DNA of 64,000 bases, from NCBI RefSeq assembly GCF_002157625.1, contig NZ_BDMM01000001.1:620001-684000 (forward strand), read 5' to 3'. Within the stretch, counting starts at the first letter, position 1. Every line of letters begins with the position of its first letter. The DNA is from Brevundimonas sp. SH203. Lineage in GTDB: Bacteria > Pseudomonadota > Alphaproteobacteria > Caulobacterales > Caulobacteraceae. A program made the translations under genes and the position numbers. Of this stretch, positions 43,836 through 52,878 are shown in pieces. The notes under the pieces were generated by a model. The model saw nothing but the letters and a program-made list of their open reading frames with translations, was not told the origin of the DNA and did no database searches.

Positions 43836-45575
43836 TCATGGCAGGACGACGATGGGGAAGGCGACGGCCATGGACGCCTGACCGGGCGGCGGCCCCAGGG
43901 CGGCGCCGCGCCGCGACCGGCCGTCCAGAGCATCTGCCAGCCAGGCTGACAAGGAGGCAGGCTCATAGCCGGGTTCGCCTCTCGCGCCGGGGCGGCTCGA
44001 CATCTCGGCCAGATACCGCAAGTCGGCGGGAAAGCGCGTCGCGGCCGGCACGGCGAGGACCGCCAGTCGTTCCACGACCACGTTCCGCTCCGCAACGATC
44101 CGAAGCGCGGCGCTGCGCTTTTCTCCGGGCGCCAGCCGGACGGTGTCGGTCGGATGCAGACTCGGTCCGATGACGGTTCCGTCCGCCGACAGATAGAGCA
44201 GATTCACATCCAGCGTCGCCCGGCCGGTATTGGCCATCTCGATATACAGCCGGTCGCAGGCCCTCAAACCCGGCAAAACGAACAGGGACACCTTTTGGGC
44301 CGTTGGCGGCGGCGCCGCCGCATCGACCGCATCGCCGCACCGATCCGCCGACGGCCGGTCAAGTCTGGCGCCGACCGACAAGCCGTCCGGCGCCCAGCCG
44401 CCGCCCAAGGCCGCGATGGCCGCCGCCACGCGCTCCGCGGGCGACCTGGATTGATCGGGCGACGAAACGGCCCGCGCCGCCACTGCCCCGGACGGCGCCG
44501 CGTCCAGCCCCGACCGCCCGATGCCCGCCGAGGTGACACGGCCATAGCCCAGAACCGACTGGTCCTCGCCTTCCAGAACGACGCGGTCGCCGGAAACGAC
44601 CCCCTCCTCCAATCCCGCCGCCAGCGTGATGTCCGCCCCCCGACGCACGACGGCGAACCGCCTCTGGCGCCCTGGCGTCAGGTCCAGAACAGGACTGTCC
44701 ATATCGCCCTCGAAGACCGGACGCGGCGCGTCAGGCCCCAGCCGACCGTCGGCGGACAGAAGGCCCGCCGCCAGATCGCGCAGACTGCGGGTGCGCCCGG
44801 CGTCCAGACTGCGGATCAGGGCGTTGGAGAAGACCGAGCCCCTGTCGGTCGCCAGGGCAAGACCGCCATCGCCAGCCGCATAGAAGCCGACGAAGCGTCC
44901 CCCTGGCTGTTGGGAATCTACAGCGCCGAACCCGGGTTCGCCTGTCTCGAAACTGTCCGAACCGCGTCGTCCGGCCCCGCCGCGCGACACGGTCTTGGCC
45001 TGGGCGCCCGGCGCCTCCCGCCCTCTGGTCACGCCGGCGGCGTAGCAGGCGTCCACGACCAGCCAGACATCGACGCCCCGCGCGCGCAGGCGGGCGACAG
45101 CCGCCGCGATCTCATGATCCGCGATAAAACCGCCGTCCGGCTGTCCCTGTGCGTTCAAGGTGGCGTCTGAAGCGAGCCAGACCTCCTCCAGCCCATCCGG
45201 TTCCTGCGACCCCGGCGCCGCCGGCCGCTGCCCGCCGTGCCCGGAGAAGTAGATCAGCACCCGATCGTCGGCCCTGGCCTGCGCCTCCAGCGTCGCCAGC
45301 CGTTCAAGAATGGCGGATCGGCTGGCCCCGGCCGGACTGTCGTCATCGGAGATCGTCTCGATCCCCGCCTCGCCGAGCCCTGCAACCTTCAAGGCCCGAC
45401 CAAGGCGCGCAACGTCCTGTTCAGGCGCGGCGAGACGAAACTCCGACGGCAGATCACGATACCGCCCGACGCCGATCAGCAGCGCCCGGCTCTCGGCGCT
45501 CGCCGCATTCGCGCCGGCCCACAGCCCCAGGGCCAGCAGCAGTCCGAGGCTCGCGGGGCCTCTAGTTCGTGCCAT
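43836..45575 (-). CDS. Exported caspase-like peptidase (C14 family)
   Basis: A 579-residue protein. Signal peptide 'GLLLALGLWAGANAASA' is followed by a caspase-fold domain: 'RALLIGVGRYRDLPSEF', catalytic His113 in 'LIYFSGHGGQ' and Cys177 in 'VVDACYAAGVTRG'. Residues 300-365 look like a small beta-domain, and the C-terminal region ('KVSLFVLPGLRACDRLYIEM', 'GTVIGPSLHPTDTVRLAPGE') is a DUF4384-like beta-sandwich often joined to bacterial caspases. Substrate cleavage after Arg/Lys is usual for metacaspases but not provable here. Its start overlaps the upstream gene by 14 bases. Confidence 0.92.
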   Translation of the reverse strand: MARTRGPASLGLLLALGLWAGANAASAESRALLIGVGRYRDLPSEFRLAAPEQDVARLGRALKVAGLGEAGIETISDDDSPAGASRSAILERLATLEAQARADDRVLIYFSGHGGQRPAAPGSQEPDGLEEVWLASDATLNAQGQPDGGFIADHEIAAAVARLRARGVDVWLVVDACYAAGVTRGREAPGAQAKTVSRGGAGRRGSDSFETGEPGFGAVDSQQPGGRFVGFYAAGDGGLALATDRGSVFSNALIRSLDAGRTRSLRDLAAGLLSADGRLGPDAPRPVFEGDMDSPVLDLTPGRQRRFAVVRRGADITLAAGLEEGVVSGDRVVLEGEDQSVLGYGRVTSAGIGRSGLDAAPSGAVAARAVSSPDQSRSPAERVAAAIAALGGGWAPDGLSVGARLDRPSADRCGDAVDAAAPPPTAQKVSLFVLPGLRACDRLYIEMANTGRATLDVNLLYLSADGTVIGPSLHPTDTVRLAPGEKRSAALRIVAERNVVVERLAVLAVPAATRFPADLRYLAEMSSRPGARGEPGYEPASLSAWLADALDGRSRRGAALGPPPGQASMAVAFPIVVLP

Positions 45576-46263
45576 AGGCGTATCGGTTGGCGGCGGCGCC
45601 GAGATTGCGGACCTCCACCTGATAATCTCCGGGTTCGTGCGCGGTCCAGGCGCACAGCTTGACGTCGCCGGGCCCGGCCGCCTGACACACCATCCCCTTG
45701 CCGGCCTTGACCGTCACGGCCAGCGGCGCGTCGCCGTCCCCCTCGACATAGACGACCGCCGGCCGGCCCGGCGCGAACCGCTCGCGAAAGACATGGGCCT
45801 GTCCCGCCGGCAGACGCGCCAGCGAAACCAGCGGCCCGCCCGTTCGCCCCTTGTATTCCTGGGCCCGGATCGCGGCGATGAAGGCCAGGACCTGGGCGTC
45901 GCCCTCGGCCAGCATCTGCGCCTCGTCCAGCCAGACCTCGGCGATCTGAGGCCAGGTTCCTTCGTCCGACGGATCGACCGCCCCGCCCGGCGACGCGGGT
46001 TCGGCCGGTTCCGATTGCGCCGTGCGAACCGGCGCCGCCGTGGACAGCCGCAGCCGCGCCGCCGTCGCCAACAGCCAGGGATCGCCCCGCTCCCGCCCCA
46101 GACGCGCCAGACGGGCGGACAACTCCAGCGTCTCGAACGGCGCAGCCGCCGCCTCGGTGGCGGCGTCCACCTGAAGGGCGGGCGCGGACAGGGCTTGCGC
46201 CACGGTTGGTCCGACGACCGAACCGGACGACAGGACAGCCAGACAAAGCGTGCGAAAGAGCAT
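45562..46263 (-). CDS. Exported protein upstream of and coupled to the caspase gene
   Basis: A 233-residue protein with signal peptide 'LFRTLCLAVLSSGSVVGPTV' and a mature part of two sections: an N-terminal Ala-rich helical region ('TLELSARLARLGRERGDPWL') and a C-terminal beta domain ('HVFRERFAPGRPAVVYVEGD', 'LCAWTAHEPGDYQVEVRNLG') resembling a small pre-peptidase/bacterial beta-sandwich. Two cysteines (MVCQ, KLCAW). It overlaps the caspase start by 14 bases, so the two products are likely partners, perhaps inhibitor or scaffold. No family recognised for the whole protein. Confidence 0.78.
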   Translation of the reverse strand: MLFRTLCLAVLSSGSVVGPTVAQALSAPALQVDAATEAAAAPFETLELSARLARLGRERGDPWLLATAARLRLSTAAPVRTAQSEPAEPASPGGAVDPSDEGTWPQIAEVWLDEAQMLAEGDAQVLAFIAAIRAQEYKGRTGGPLVSLARLPAGQAHVFRERFAPGRPAVVYVEGDGDAPLAVTVKAGKGMVCQAAGPGDVKLCAWTAHEPGDYQVEVRNLGAAANRYAYGTN

Positions 46264-46363
46264 TGTTCTTCTTGCCTCAAACTCGGCGACCATCGCAACT
46301 TACGAGCCTTGTCAGCCCCGCCCGGCCGCCTCGCCGTCTAGAAGGGAGCCGAAGGAGCCAGCG

Positions 46364-47053
46364 ATGCGCATACTCTTGCTAGAAGACGACGGCGACGCCG
46401 CCGACCGCGTTCGCGCCGCGCTCGCCGACGTGGCCGATCTGGACCTGGCGTCGGAAACCACGGTCGCCGCCGCCGTGAAGACGGCCGCCGCCAAACCCTT
46501 CGACGCCCTGATCCTGGACCGCATGGTCGAGGACGGAGACGGGCTGGACGGATTGGCCCAGCTGCGCGCCCTGGGCGTCCGCACGCCCGCGCTGGTTTTG
46601 TCCAACCTCGGCGCCACCCGGCACAGGGTGGAGGGGCTGGACGCCGGCGCCGACGACTATCTGGTCAAACCGTTCGAGGCGGAAGAACTGGTCGCCCGCC
46701 TGCGCGCCATGCTGCGACGCAGTTCCACTCGGGGCCACCCCGAGGTGTTTCTGCTCGGCGAACTGGAGGTTCGGGTCAAGGCGCGCACCGCCCATTGGAG
46801 CAATCGCCACCTCGACCTGTCGCCAAAGGAGTTCGACATCCTGGCCTTCCTCGCCGCCAATCACGATCTGGTCGTCTCGCGCCAGATGTTGTGGGACGCC
46901 TGCTGGCCCGAGTATCGGATTCCGCCTCAGATCAACGTCATCGACGTCAATCTGTCGCGCCTGCGCGCCAAGATCCATTCGGTCGCGGGCAAGCCCCTGA
47001 TCGAGACCGTTCGCGGCCAGGGCTTCATGCTCTCGGACGGCGCCGCCGCGTGA
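46364..47053 (+). CDS. OmpR-type response regulator
   Basis: A 229-residue response regulator. Receiver domain residues 1-115 with phospho-acceptor Asp52 in 'ALILDRMVEDGDGL', acidic pair Asp8-Asp9 ('LLLEDDGD') and Lys in 'DDYLVKPFEAEEL'. A winged-helix DNA-binding domain follows ('LSPKEFDILAFLAANHDLVV', 'NVIDVNLSRLRAKI'). The ATG has GAAGGAG 7 bases upstream. It is divergent from the caspase-operon promoter, so it is well placed to control it. GTGA overlap with the kinase gene. Confidence 0.94.
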   Translation: MRILLLEDDGDAADRVRAALADVADLDLASETTVAAAVKTAAAKPFDALILDRMVEDGDGLDGLAQLRALGVRTPALVLSNLGATRHRVEGLDAGADDYLVKPFEAEELVARLRAMLRRSSTRGHPEVFLLGELEVRVKARTAHWSNRHLDLSPKEFDILAFLAANHDLVVSRQMLWDACWPEYRIPPQINVIDVNLSRLRAKIHSVAGKPLIETVRGQGFMLSDGAAA

Positions 47054-48426
47054 TCGGGGCGCGCAAAGCCAACGCTCGCCCCCGACGCGCCTCGGCCGTC
47101 GCACGCCTGTCCCTCGCCTATGCGGTCGTGTTCATCGTCATATCGGCCCTGTTCTTCGCGGGGGCCATGCATTTGGTCGCCCAGAAGAACCGCGAACGCC
47201 TGCAGTCGCTGGTGTTCGCCGACAGCCGCGCGTTGAAGGCGAAGATCGACGAGGCCCCGGCGGCGCTCCGTCTCGACATCGCCCGCGCCATCGTCGGCGC
47301 GCGGATCGCCCAGGGCAAGGATCGCGTCCAGTATGCGCTGGTCACGCCGTCGGGAGAATGGTCCGGCAATCTGTCCGCCTCCGACGTCAAGGTCTCGCGC
47401 GGCGACCGACTGACCCTGACCACGCGCGGCTGGCTCTCGGTCGCGGCGATCGACCGCGTCGATCTGGGTCAGGGCGGCTACATCCTGCTGGGCCGAACAC
47501 AGGACGAGGCGGGGCTGGAGCGGGACGTCATGGGCGTGGGCCTGCTGGCCCTGGCGCTGGCCGGCTTCGTCGCCTTCGTCATCGGCCCGATGGCCAGCTT
47601 ACGGCTGGTTCGCCGGGTCGAAGCCGTCAACCAGGCCTGCGAAGCCTTCGGCGCCGGCGACCTGACCGCCCGCGCGCCGGGCGCAGGGGCGTCGGACGAG
47701 TTCGGCGCCCTGGCCCGCTCGGTCAACGCCATGTTCGAACGCATCGACGATCTGGTGGGCGGGCTGCGGGAAGTGTCGAACCAGGCCGCGCACGACCTGC
47801 GCACCCCGATCGCGCGCCTGCGCTCCGACCTCGACACGGTCAGGGCCGCCGACACCCTCGACCAGGCCCGCACGGCGGCCGAGGCGGCGATCGCGGAGAC
47901 CAACGCCATACTGGAGACGTTCGACGCCCTGCTGGACCTCGCCGAAATCCAGGCGGGATCGACCGTGGTCCTGTCTCCTGTCGACCTGTCGCTCATCGCC
48001 CGACAGGCGGCCGATCTTTATCGCCCTGTCGCCGAGGACGCCGGGATCGCCCTGGTGCTGGACCTGAACCCGGCCCATGTCACCGGCGAACAGGCCCTGC
48101 TGATCCGCGTCGTCGCCAATCTGCTCGACAACGCCATCAAATATTGCCCGCGCGGCTCCACCGTGTGCGTCAGCGTCAAGCCGGTCGAAACCGGCGTCGA
48201 ACTCGCGGTTTCAGACGATGGCCCCGGCGTGCCGGCGGCCGCCCGTAACGACTTGCTCAAACCGCGTGTGCGCGGCACGACTTCGTCTCCCGGCCTCGGC
48301 CTTGGACTGGCCCTGGCAGCCGCCGTCGCCGCCAGACACGGCGCCGACCTGCAACTCGGCGACGGCCCGCAGAACCGCGGCCTTCGCCTATCGCTGACCT
48401 TCGCGCCAACCGATCCCGTCGCCTGA
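47050..48426 (+). CDS. Sensor histidine kinase, partner of the response regulator
   Basis: A 458-residue membrane kinase. Two spans (about residues 20-44 and 162-180) bracket a periplasmic sensor of some 115 residues; HAMP domain to about 238; phospho-acceptor His248 in 'AAHDLRTPIARL'; N-box 'VVANLLDNAIKYC'; G1 'VSDDGPGVP'; G2 'SPGLGLGLALA'. The periplasmic sensor could detect the exported peptidase products or envelope damage. Translationally coupled to the regulator by a GTGA overlap. Confidence 0.94.
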   Translation: MIGARKANARPRRASAVARLSLAYAVVFIVISALFFAGAMHLVAQKNRERLQSLVFADSRALKAKIDEAPAALRLDIARAIVGARIAQGKDRVQYALVTPSGEWSGNLSASDVKVSRGDRLTLTTRGWLSVAAIDRVDLGQGGYILLGRTQDEAGLERDVMGVGLLALALAGFVAFVIGPMASLRLVRRVEAVNQACEAFGAGDLTARAPGAGASDEFGALARSVNAMFERIDDLVGGLREVSNQAAHDLRTPIARLRSDLDTVRAADTLDQARTAAEAAIAETNAILETFDALLDLAEIQAGSTVVLSPVDLSLIARQAADLYRPVAEDAGIALVLDLNPAHVTGEQALLIRVVANLLDNAIKYCPRGSTVCVSVKPVETGVELAVSDDGPGVPAAARNDLLKPRVRGTTSSPGLGLGLALAAAVAARHGADLQLGDGPQNRGLRLSLTFAPTDPVA

Positions 48427-48551
48427 AGCCGGCGACTGACTCGTCTAAGACAGGCCTGTCTCATCGTCTCCCTTATTCATATCGCTTGGAAACCAGCACC
48501 GTAATCGACAAGCGCTCCGGCAGCGGCCTAGCCGCAGAAGCGTAGTCGAAT
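48427..48551. other. Convergent gap with a perfect 14-bp palindrome
   Basis: AGACAGGCCTGTCT at 48448-48461 is an exact palindrome between the kinase gene and the convergent TonB receptor gene. No T-run follows, so a terminator role is unproven. GC drops visibly to the right of this point. Confidence 0.5.
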
Positions 48552-51053
48552 TCAGTAGCGGAAGCTCGCCTGCAGCATCACTTCGCGGCCGCGGGCCACA
48601 TAGCCGCGCTGCTCGCCGATCGTCCCAGGGATGCTTGCGCCGCCGGTTCGGTCCATTCCGTACTGCAGATAGTATTCATTGGTGAGGTTCCGACCGATGA
48701 GGGCAAGTTGCCACCGGCCGTCTTCCGTCGCCATCGTAGCGCTGGCGTTGAACCGGAAGAAGCCATCCTGGAAGGTGCTGGGAGCCTTGGTGTCGGAAGC
48801 CCAGTAGCTGCTCGTGTAGAAGACGTCCCCGGTAAGGCCATAGATCATACCCCCTCGCGGCACGCTGAGATCAAAGCCGGCGTTGCCCGAAAAGTCCGGC
48901 GAGCGACCCGGCACACGCCCATCCTGATCCTGTTGCAGAGTGAGCGCCGTAGCGTTCACGAAAGAGCAGTTGGGAGGCGGCACGGCCGTCGCCCGCGTCG
49001 TGCCCGTGGGGAAGGCATAGGCGTAGCAGGGCCCGACATAGTCCGCGAAACGGTTGTGGACGTAGGTCCCGGCCGCATGGAGGGTCAGGTATTGGTTGGC
49101 GTTGTAATTCAGTTCGATATCGAGGCCGCGCTGCTTCATTGCGCCGGCGTTCCCCACCACGAACGCCACGCGAGCAGGATCGAAGGCGTTCACTTGAAGA
49201 TTGTCGAAGTCGTAGAAGAATAGCGCGCTGGTCACACGCAGCGGGCCGAAGCGACCCTTCGCACCGATCTCGCCGCCCTTGACTTCCTCGGACGTGAAAT
49301 CGAGATCGCCGATCCGCGTGGCTGCAGTGGCCAGGCCAGACGTGAATCCGCCCGACTTGAAGCCTGTCTTATAGGCCGCATACAAGGTCTGGTTTGGAGC
49401 GGGATGCCAGGTCAGCGTGACTTCGGGAGAGAAGTTGTTCTCCTCATAGGAGCCATTCAGGACGCCGGGCTCGCTTTCGCCCGGGAAGGTCACCCCCACG
49501 ACGTTGAAGGCGCCGAAGCCGTAGTTGACCCGCTGATGGTGCGTCTTGCGCTCATTGGTGTATCGACCGCCGACCGCGAACTCCAGATCGGGGACGATCT
49601 TGTAAAGCAGTTGGCCGAAGGCCGACACCGCCCTGCCATCCTGCTGGACGCTGGTATCGGTCGTCGTCACGCGGTTGTTCGCCGGATTGAAGTAGGCGTA
49701 CCCGAGGCTGATGTCCTGGTGCACGCGTCTCGAAGTGTCTTGATAATAGAGGCCTGCCGCAAAGTTCAGCTTGCCGCCGAAGTCGCTGACGACCCGGATT
49801 TCCTGGCTGAACTCCTTGATCTCATCATCCTCGGTGGCGAAAAGCTGCGAGAACGAGGTGTTATCGAGGCCGTAATCCGAATTGAACTGATTATGGTTGA
49901 AGCCGGTCAACGACGTCCAAGTCAGCGGACCCTGATCGTAGGACATATTGAGGGACACCGATTGGAAGTCCGTCGCCCCGTAGTTTCTCCCGTCCCCACG
50001 GCTGTTCGGCAGCGCAGCACCGACAGCCGCCGGCAGATCGCCATTGGTCATGTGATTGTCGATGCGGCATTCGCCGAACGGATCCGCCACGCCATACATT
50101 CTCGGCGCGCTGCCGGTGCACGGTCCGATGTTCTGTCCACTCGCGCCAGCGCCGTCGTCCCGATAGCGATCTGCGAACAGTTTTAGAGTCGCCTGGAACG
50201 GGCCATCCGGCGTGTAGGCCAAGGTCAGGCGGCCTAGGAGTTCGGTATTGCCCGAGCGCGCGTTGTGCGCGCCCGGCAAGGTCGCGAACCCGGCGGGCAT
50301 GGTCGCTGGATTATAGAACGGGTTCGGCGCTTCGCGAGAATCGTTGAAAAGCCATCCTGCGAGGTCACGGTAGCGAGCCGCCAAGCGGAAGCCGAAGTCC
50401 TTGCCCAGGGGGCCGGAGACCGCCGCTTCGCCAATCCACTCCCGTCCGCCGAATTCGTAGCCAAGGCTCCCCGATGCCTCCAAGGTGTCCGTCGGTCCCC
50501 GCGTCGTCACCGCGATCACGCCCGCCGGGCTGTTCTTGCCGAAGAAGAGAGCCTGCGGCCCCTTCATGAACTCGATCTGCTGCACATCGAAGATGCCGAT
50601 CTGAGCGATCTTGCCGTTGCTGGTCTGAACGCCGTCAAGAGCGACCGACACGCTTTGTTCGAACCCCACGACGCCGGAAGGCGAACTGACACCGCGGATG
50701 GCGATTGATCCGCCACCCGAGGACCTGGAATTGGCGATGATCACGGAGGGAACGACTTCCGCCAGTTTGGGCAGGTCCGTTGCGCTGGCGCGGGCCAGCG
50801 CGGCGCCCCCAATCGCAGTCACAGCGACGGGGACGTCCATGAGGTTCTCGGCGCGGCGGCGAGCGACCACGACGATCTCGTCCACGGAGTTGACTTCAGG
50901 CTCAGTCGTAACCTGAGCATCGGCTTGAGCATTGGAGGGAATAGACGGCGTCGCGCTTGAGGATTGAGCCTTTGATGCGTCGGCGCACGCTGTAGAAGCG
51001 ATCACCACCGCTCCGGCCAATAGCCAATTTTTAAAACTCATTCCCTGCAGCAC
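48552..51053 (-). CDS. TonB-dependent receptor of the catabolic island
   Basis: An 833-residue receptor. Signal region 'NWLLAGAVVIASTACADA', TonB box 'VDEIVVVARRRAENLMDVPV' (IVVxARRR type), plug with 'GSIAIRGVSSPSGVVGFEQS' and 'EFMKGPQALFFGKNSPAGVI', and a barrel ending 'MLQASFRY'. This IVV.A.RR receptor type is the one used for xenobiotics, steroids and terpenoids in sphingomonad-like bacteria, so its ligand is more likely hydrophobic than sugar. GTG at 51053 with GGGAGG 7 bases upstream; ATG at 51041 is possible. An inverted repeat shared with the MFS gene lies about 80 bases upstream. Confidence 0.93.
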   Translation of the reverse strand: MLQGMSFKNWLLAGAVVIASTACADASKAQSSSATPSIPSNAQADAQVTTEPEVNSVDEIVVVARRRAENLMDVPVAVTAIGGAALARASATDLPKLAEVVPSVIIANSRSSGGGSIAIRGVSSPSGVVGFEQSVSVALDGVQTSNGKIAQIGIFDVQQIEFMKGPQALFFGKNSPAGVIAVTTRGPTDTLEASGSLGYEFGGREWIGEAAVSGPLGKDFGFRLAARYRDLAGWLFNDSREAPNPFYNPATMPAGFATLPGAHNARSGNTELLGRLTLAYTPDGPFQATLKLFADRYRDDGAGASGQNIGPCTGSAPRMYGVADPFGECRIDNHMTNGDLPAAVGAALPNSRGDGRNYGATDFQSVSLNMSYDQGPLTWTSLTGFNHNQFNSDYGLDNTSFSQLFATEDDEIKEFSQEIRVVSDFGGKLNFAAGLYYQDTSRRVHQDISLGYAYFNPANNRVTTTDTSVQQDGRAVSAFGQLLYKIVPDLEFAVGGRYTNERKTHHQRVNYGFGAFNVVGVTFPGESEPGVLNGSYEENNFSPEVTLTWHPAPNQTLYAAYKTGFKSGGFTSGLATAATRIGDLDFTSEEVKGGEIGAKGRFGPLRVTSALFFYDFDNLQVNAFDPARVAFVVGNAGAMKQRGLDIELNYNANQYLTLHAAGTYVHNRFADYVGPCYAYAFPTGTTRATAVPPPNCSFVNATALTLQQDQDGRVPGRSPDFSGNAGFDLSVPRGGMIYGLTGDVFYTSSYWASDTKAPSTFQDGFFRFNASATMATEDGRWQLALIGRNLTNEYYLQYGMDRTGGASIPGTIGEQRGYVARGREVMLQASFRY

Positions 51054-51132
51054 CGTATCGCCTCCCGTATTATTGCGCAGTCATTTCGACACGCTTATCG
51101 ATTGACGCTACGGAAGCCGAAGAATGTTGTCA

Positions 51133-51161
51133 GTCCCGGCAAATAGGGACACCACGACTGT
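51133..51161. promoter_or_regulatory. Candidate operator A: GTCCC-N8-GGGAC upstream of TonB receptor
   Basis: GTCCCGGCAAATAGGGAC at 51133-51150, continued by ACCACGACTGT. The same core with an 8-base spacer and the flanks TCA and A recurs at 55681-55702 before the MFS gene, and AGGGACACNACGNCTGT is shared with 55651-55667. Position 80-97 bases before the receptor start suits an operator. Confidence 0.7.
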
Positions 51162-51212
51162 GAAATCTCCGGGGTGCTTTAGGCCTTTGCCCTATCGCTT
51201 CCTTGCCCGCCA

Positions 51213-51713
51213 CTACTTGCCCGCCAGGAGCGCCTCAAGAGCGGGCGCATCCGTTGTATTGGATAGTCCAGAAGCGGCGAACCAGGACCGCTCGAGACGA
51301 GCCTGATGACGGGCATGTTCCAGAATGGCCGTCCGAGCGCCCTCGTTCGAAAGCAAACCCCCGGCCTCTTCGATAAGGCGCTCGATCGCCAGTCCCAGGC
51401 TCTGGGTCACAGACCTCATCGCCCCAAAGTCGGCGTGATCAACCAGGCGGGCGGAGTCGCGACCTCTGACGACCTCTTCAGCCGGGTCATCAGTCGCCGC
51501 CAAAAGGGCGTCCGCAAGGTCGACCAGGTATCGGAGCTCAAGGGCGGCGACCTGAGGGATGTACCGCCACTGCGTTTCTAGAACCTTGAGATGCCCAATC
51601 GCGATCTCGGCCTGCTCGATCGCCAACCTTTGGTCAGCTGGCAGTGCGGGAACGATGACCTGTTCGAGCGCCTTGGCGACACTGCGAAGCCTTGTATCGA
51701 TTGATGGAACCAC
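51213..51713 (-). CDS. Hypothetical helical protein of the catabolic island
   Basis: A 166-residue, mostly helical cytoplasmic protein: 'SIDTRLRSVAKALEQVIVPA', 'LPADQRLAIEQAEIAIGHLK', 'GLAIERLIEEAGGLLSNEGA'. The opening 'VAKALEQVIVPALP.DQ..A' resembles small proteins encoded beside ACAD10-type phosphotransferase genes (DUF6285-like). The GTG at 51713 has GGGAG 10 bases upstream and begins where that similarity starts; a GTG at 51875 would add 54 residues that do not look protein-like. Role unknown; it may assist the phosphotransferase encoded opposite. Confidence 0.65.
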   Translation of the reverse strand: MVPSIDTRLRSVAKALEQVIVPALPADQRLAIEQAEIAIGHLKVLETQWRYIPQVAALELRYLVDLADALLAATDDPAEEVVRGRDSARLVDHADFGAMRSVTQSLGLAIERLIEEAGGLLSNEGARTAILEHARHQARLERSWFAASGLSNTTDAPALEALLAGK

Positions 51714-51897
51714 CGACGCTCGCTCCCTCGCTGTTCCGCCAGGTCGGTCCAGCATAGCCGACAGCGCAGTGGTTAGCCCGGACAGCCACTTCGACGCAGT
51801 CCTATGCGACAGGGACAGCCCGCAAAGGAGCTGTCGGCTATCAAGCCGTTGTGTTCGGCGCGTTCGAGAACTCACATCCCGAAGCCTAGGAATCCCG

Positions 51898-52878
51898 ATG
51901 TTTACCGATGAAGACGTTCGCTATCACCTTCCTGAAACGGTTCCTTACAACTGGGCGGAAACGAGCTTCTTCTACTTCTATGTCCCGAAAGCCAACATCA
52001 TCGGCCTCTTCTACATCGTCGCCCGCCCCGGCGTCGGGACGATGATCAACGAAATCGAAATCTGGAGCGAGATGTCGGACGATCTGCTTCGTGCGTCCTA
52101 CATCGACACGCAACAGAACCTCCCCATGCCCGAACGCTTCGAGAAGTTCTCGCTGCCCAACGGCACGTCTTATGAGGCCAAGGGAATCCGCAGCTACAGG
52201 ATCGATCACGTGGGGTCCTACGACACCGAGCTGCATCTCGACGTCGTGGGGCTAATGCCGCCTTACGACATTCATGATCCCGAGATGGATCCTCTGGCAT
52301 TGCCGCATGAAGACTCGGCCGTGGCCTCCGGCGTAGGCGCGAGCTTCTCCGCGCATTTCGATATGACCACGCGCGTTACCGGGACCATCAAGGTGCGCGG
52401 TCGGTCCTACGACGTGGACTGCATCGCGACCATGGACCACAGTTTTGGCGTGCGTTCCGAACGCGGTGGGCATCCCATGGCCTGGATCAACGCCAACTTC
52501 AGCGAGACCCATGCCTTCCACGCCATCTGGAAGTTTTTCCCGGACAGGCCGATCGACCAGCAATATGAGCTCGTTCACGGCTACGCCCTGATCGATGGCA
52601 AGGTGCGAGGGGCGAAGGGCGGACGCATGATCGCCCGCCATCTGGGGCGTGTCGCCGTGTCCTATGAGATGACAATCATCGACTGCGACGACGTCGAGCA
52701 TAGGATGTACGGAACGGCGACCGCGTCTCACACCCTCCAGCCCTATGGGTATGTGACGGTCCCCGTCACGCTGACGCGCTGGCATAAGGGCGACCAGATC
52801 GGCTGGGGACATAGCCAGGAGGTCTATCTTCTGCACAAGCAGTCTGGACTTCATCTCGACGAAAAGGGCTCGGAGTGA
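51898..52878 (+). CDS. DUF7064/DUF7065-like beta-barrel protein
   Basis: A 326-residue cytoplasmic protein with a lipocalin/CrtC-like beta pattern: 'PYNWAETSFFYFYVPKANII', 'THVGSYDTELHLDVVG'-type strands, 'DMTTRVTGTIKVRGRSYDVD' and 'MDHSFGVRSERGGHPMAWIN'. This matches the DUF7064/7065 proteins found in sphingomonad and mycobacterial degradation islands; relatives (hydroxyneurosporene synthase, AttH) act on hydrophobic substrates, but no reaction is assigned. No ribosome site stands out before the ATG (AGGAATCCCG). Its stop overlaps the phosphotransferase start in a GTGA junction, so the pair is coupled. Confidence 0.8.
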   Translation: MFTDEDVRYHLPETVPYNWAETSFFYFYVPKANIIGLFYIVARPGVGTMINEIEIWSEMSDDLLRASYIDTQQNLPMPERFEKFSLPNGTSYEAKGIRSYRIDHVGSYDTELHLDVVGLMPPYDIHDPEMDPLALPHEDSAVASGVGASFSAHFDMTTRVTGTIKVRGRSYDVDCIATMDHSFGVRSERGGHPMAWINANFSETHAFHAIWKFFPDRPIDQQYELVHGYALIDGKVRGAKGGRMIARHLGRVAVSYEMTIIDCDDVEHRMYGTATASHTLQPYGYVTVPVTLTRWHKGDQIGWGHSQEVYLLHKQSGLHLDEKGSE

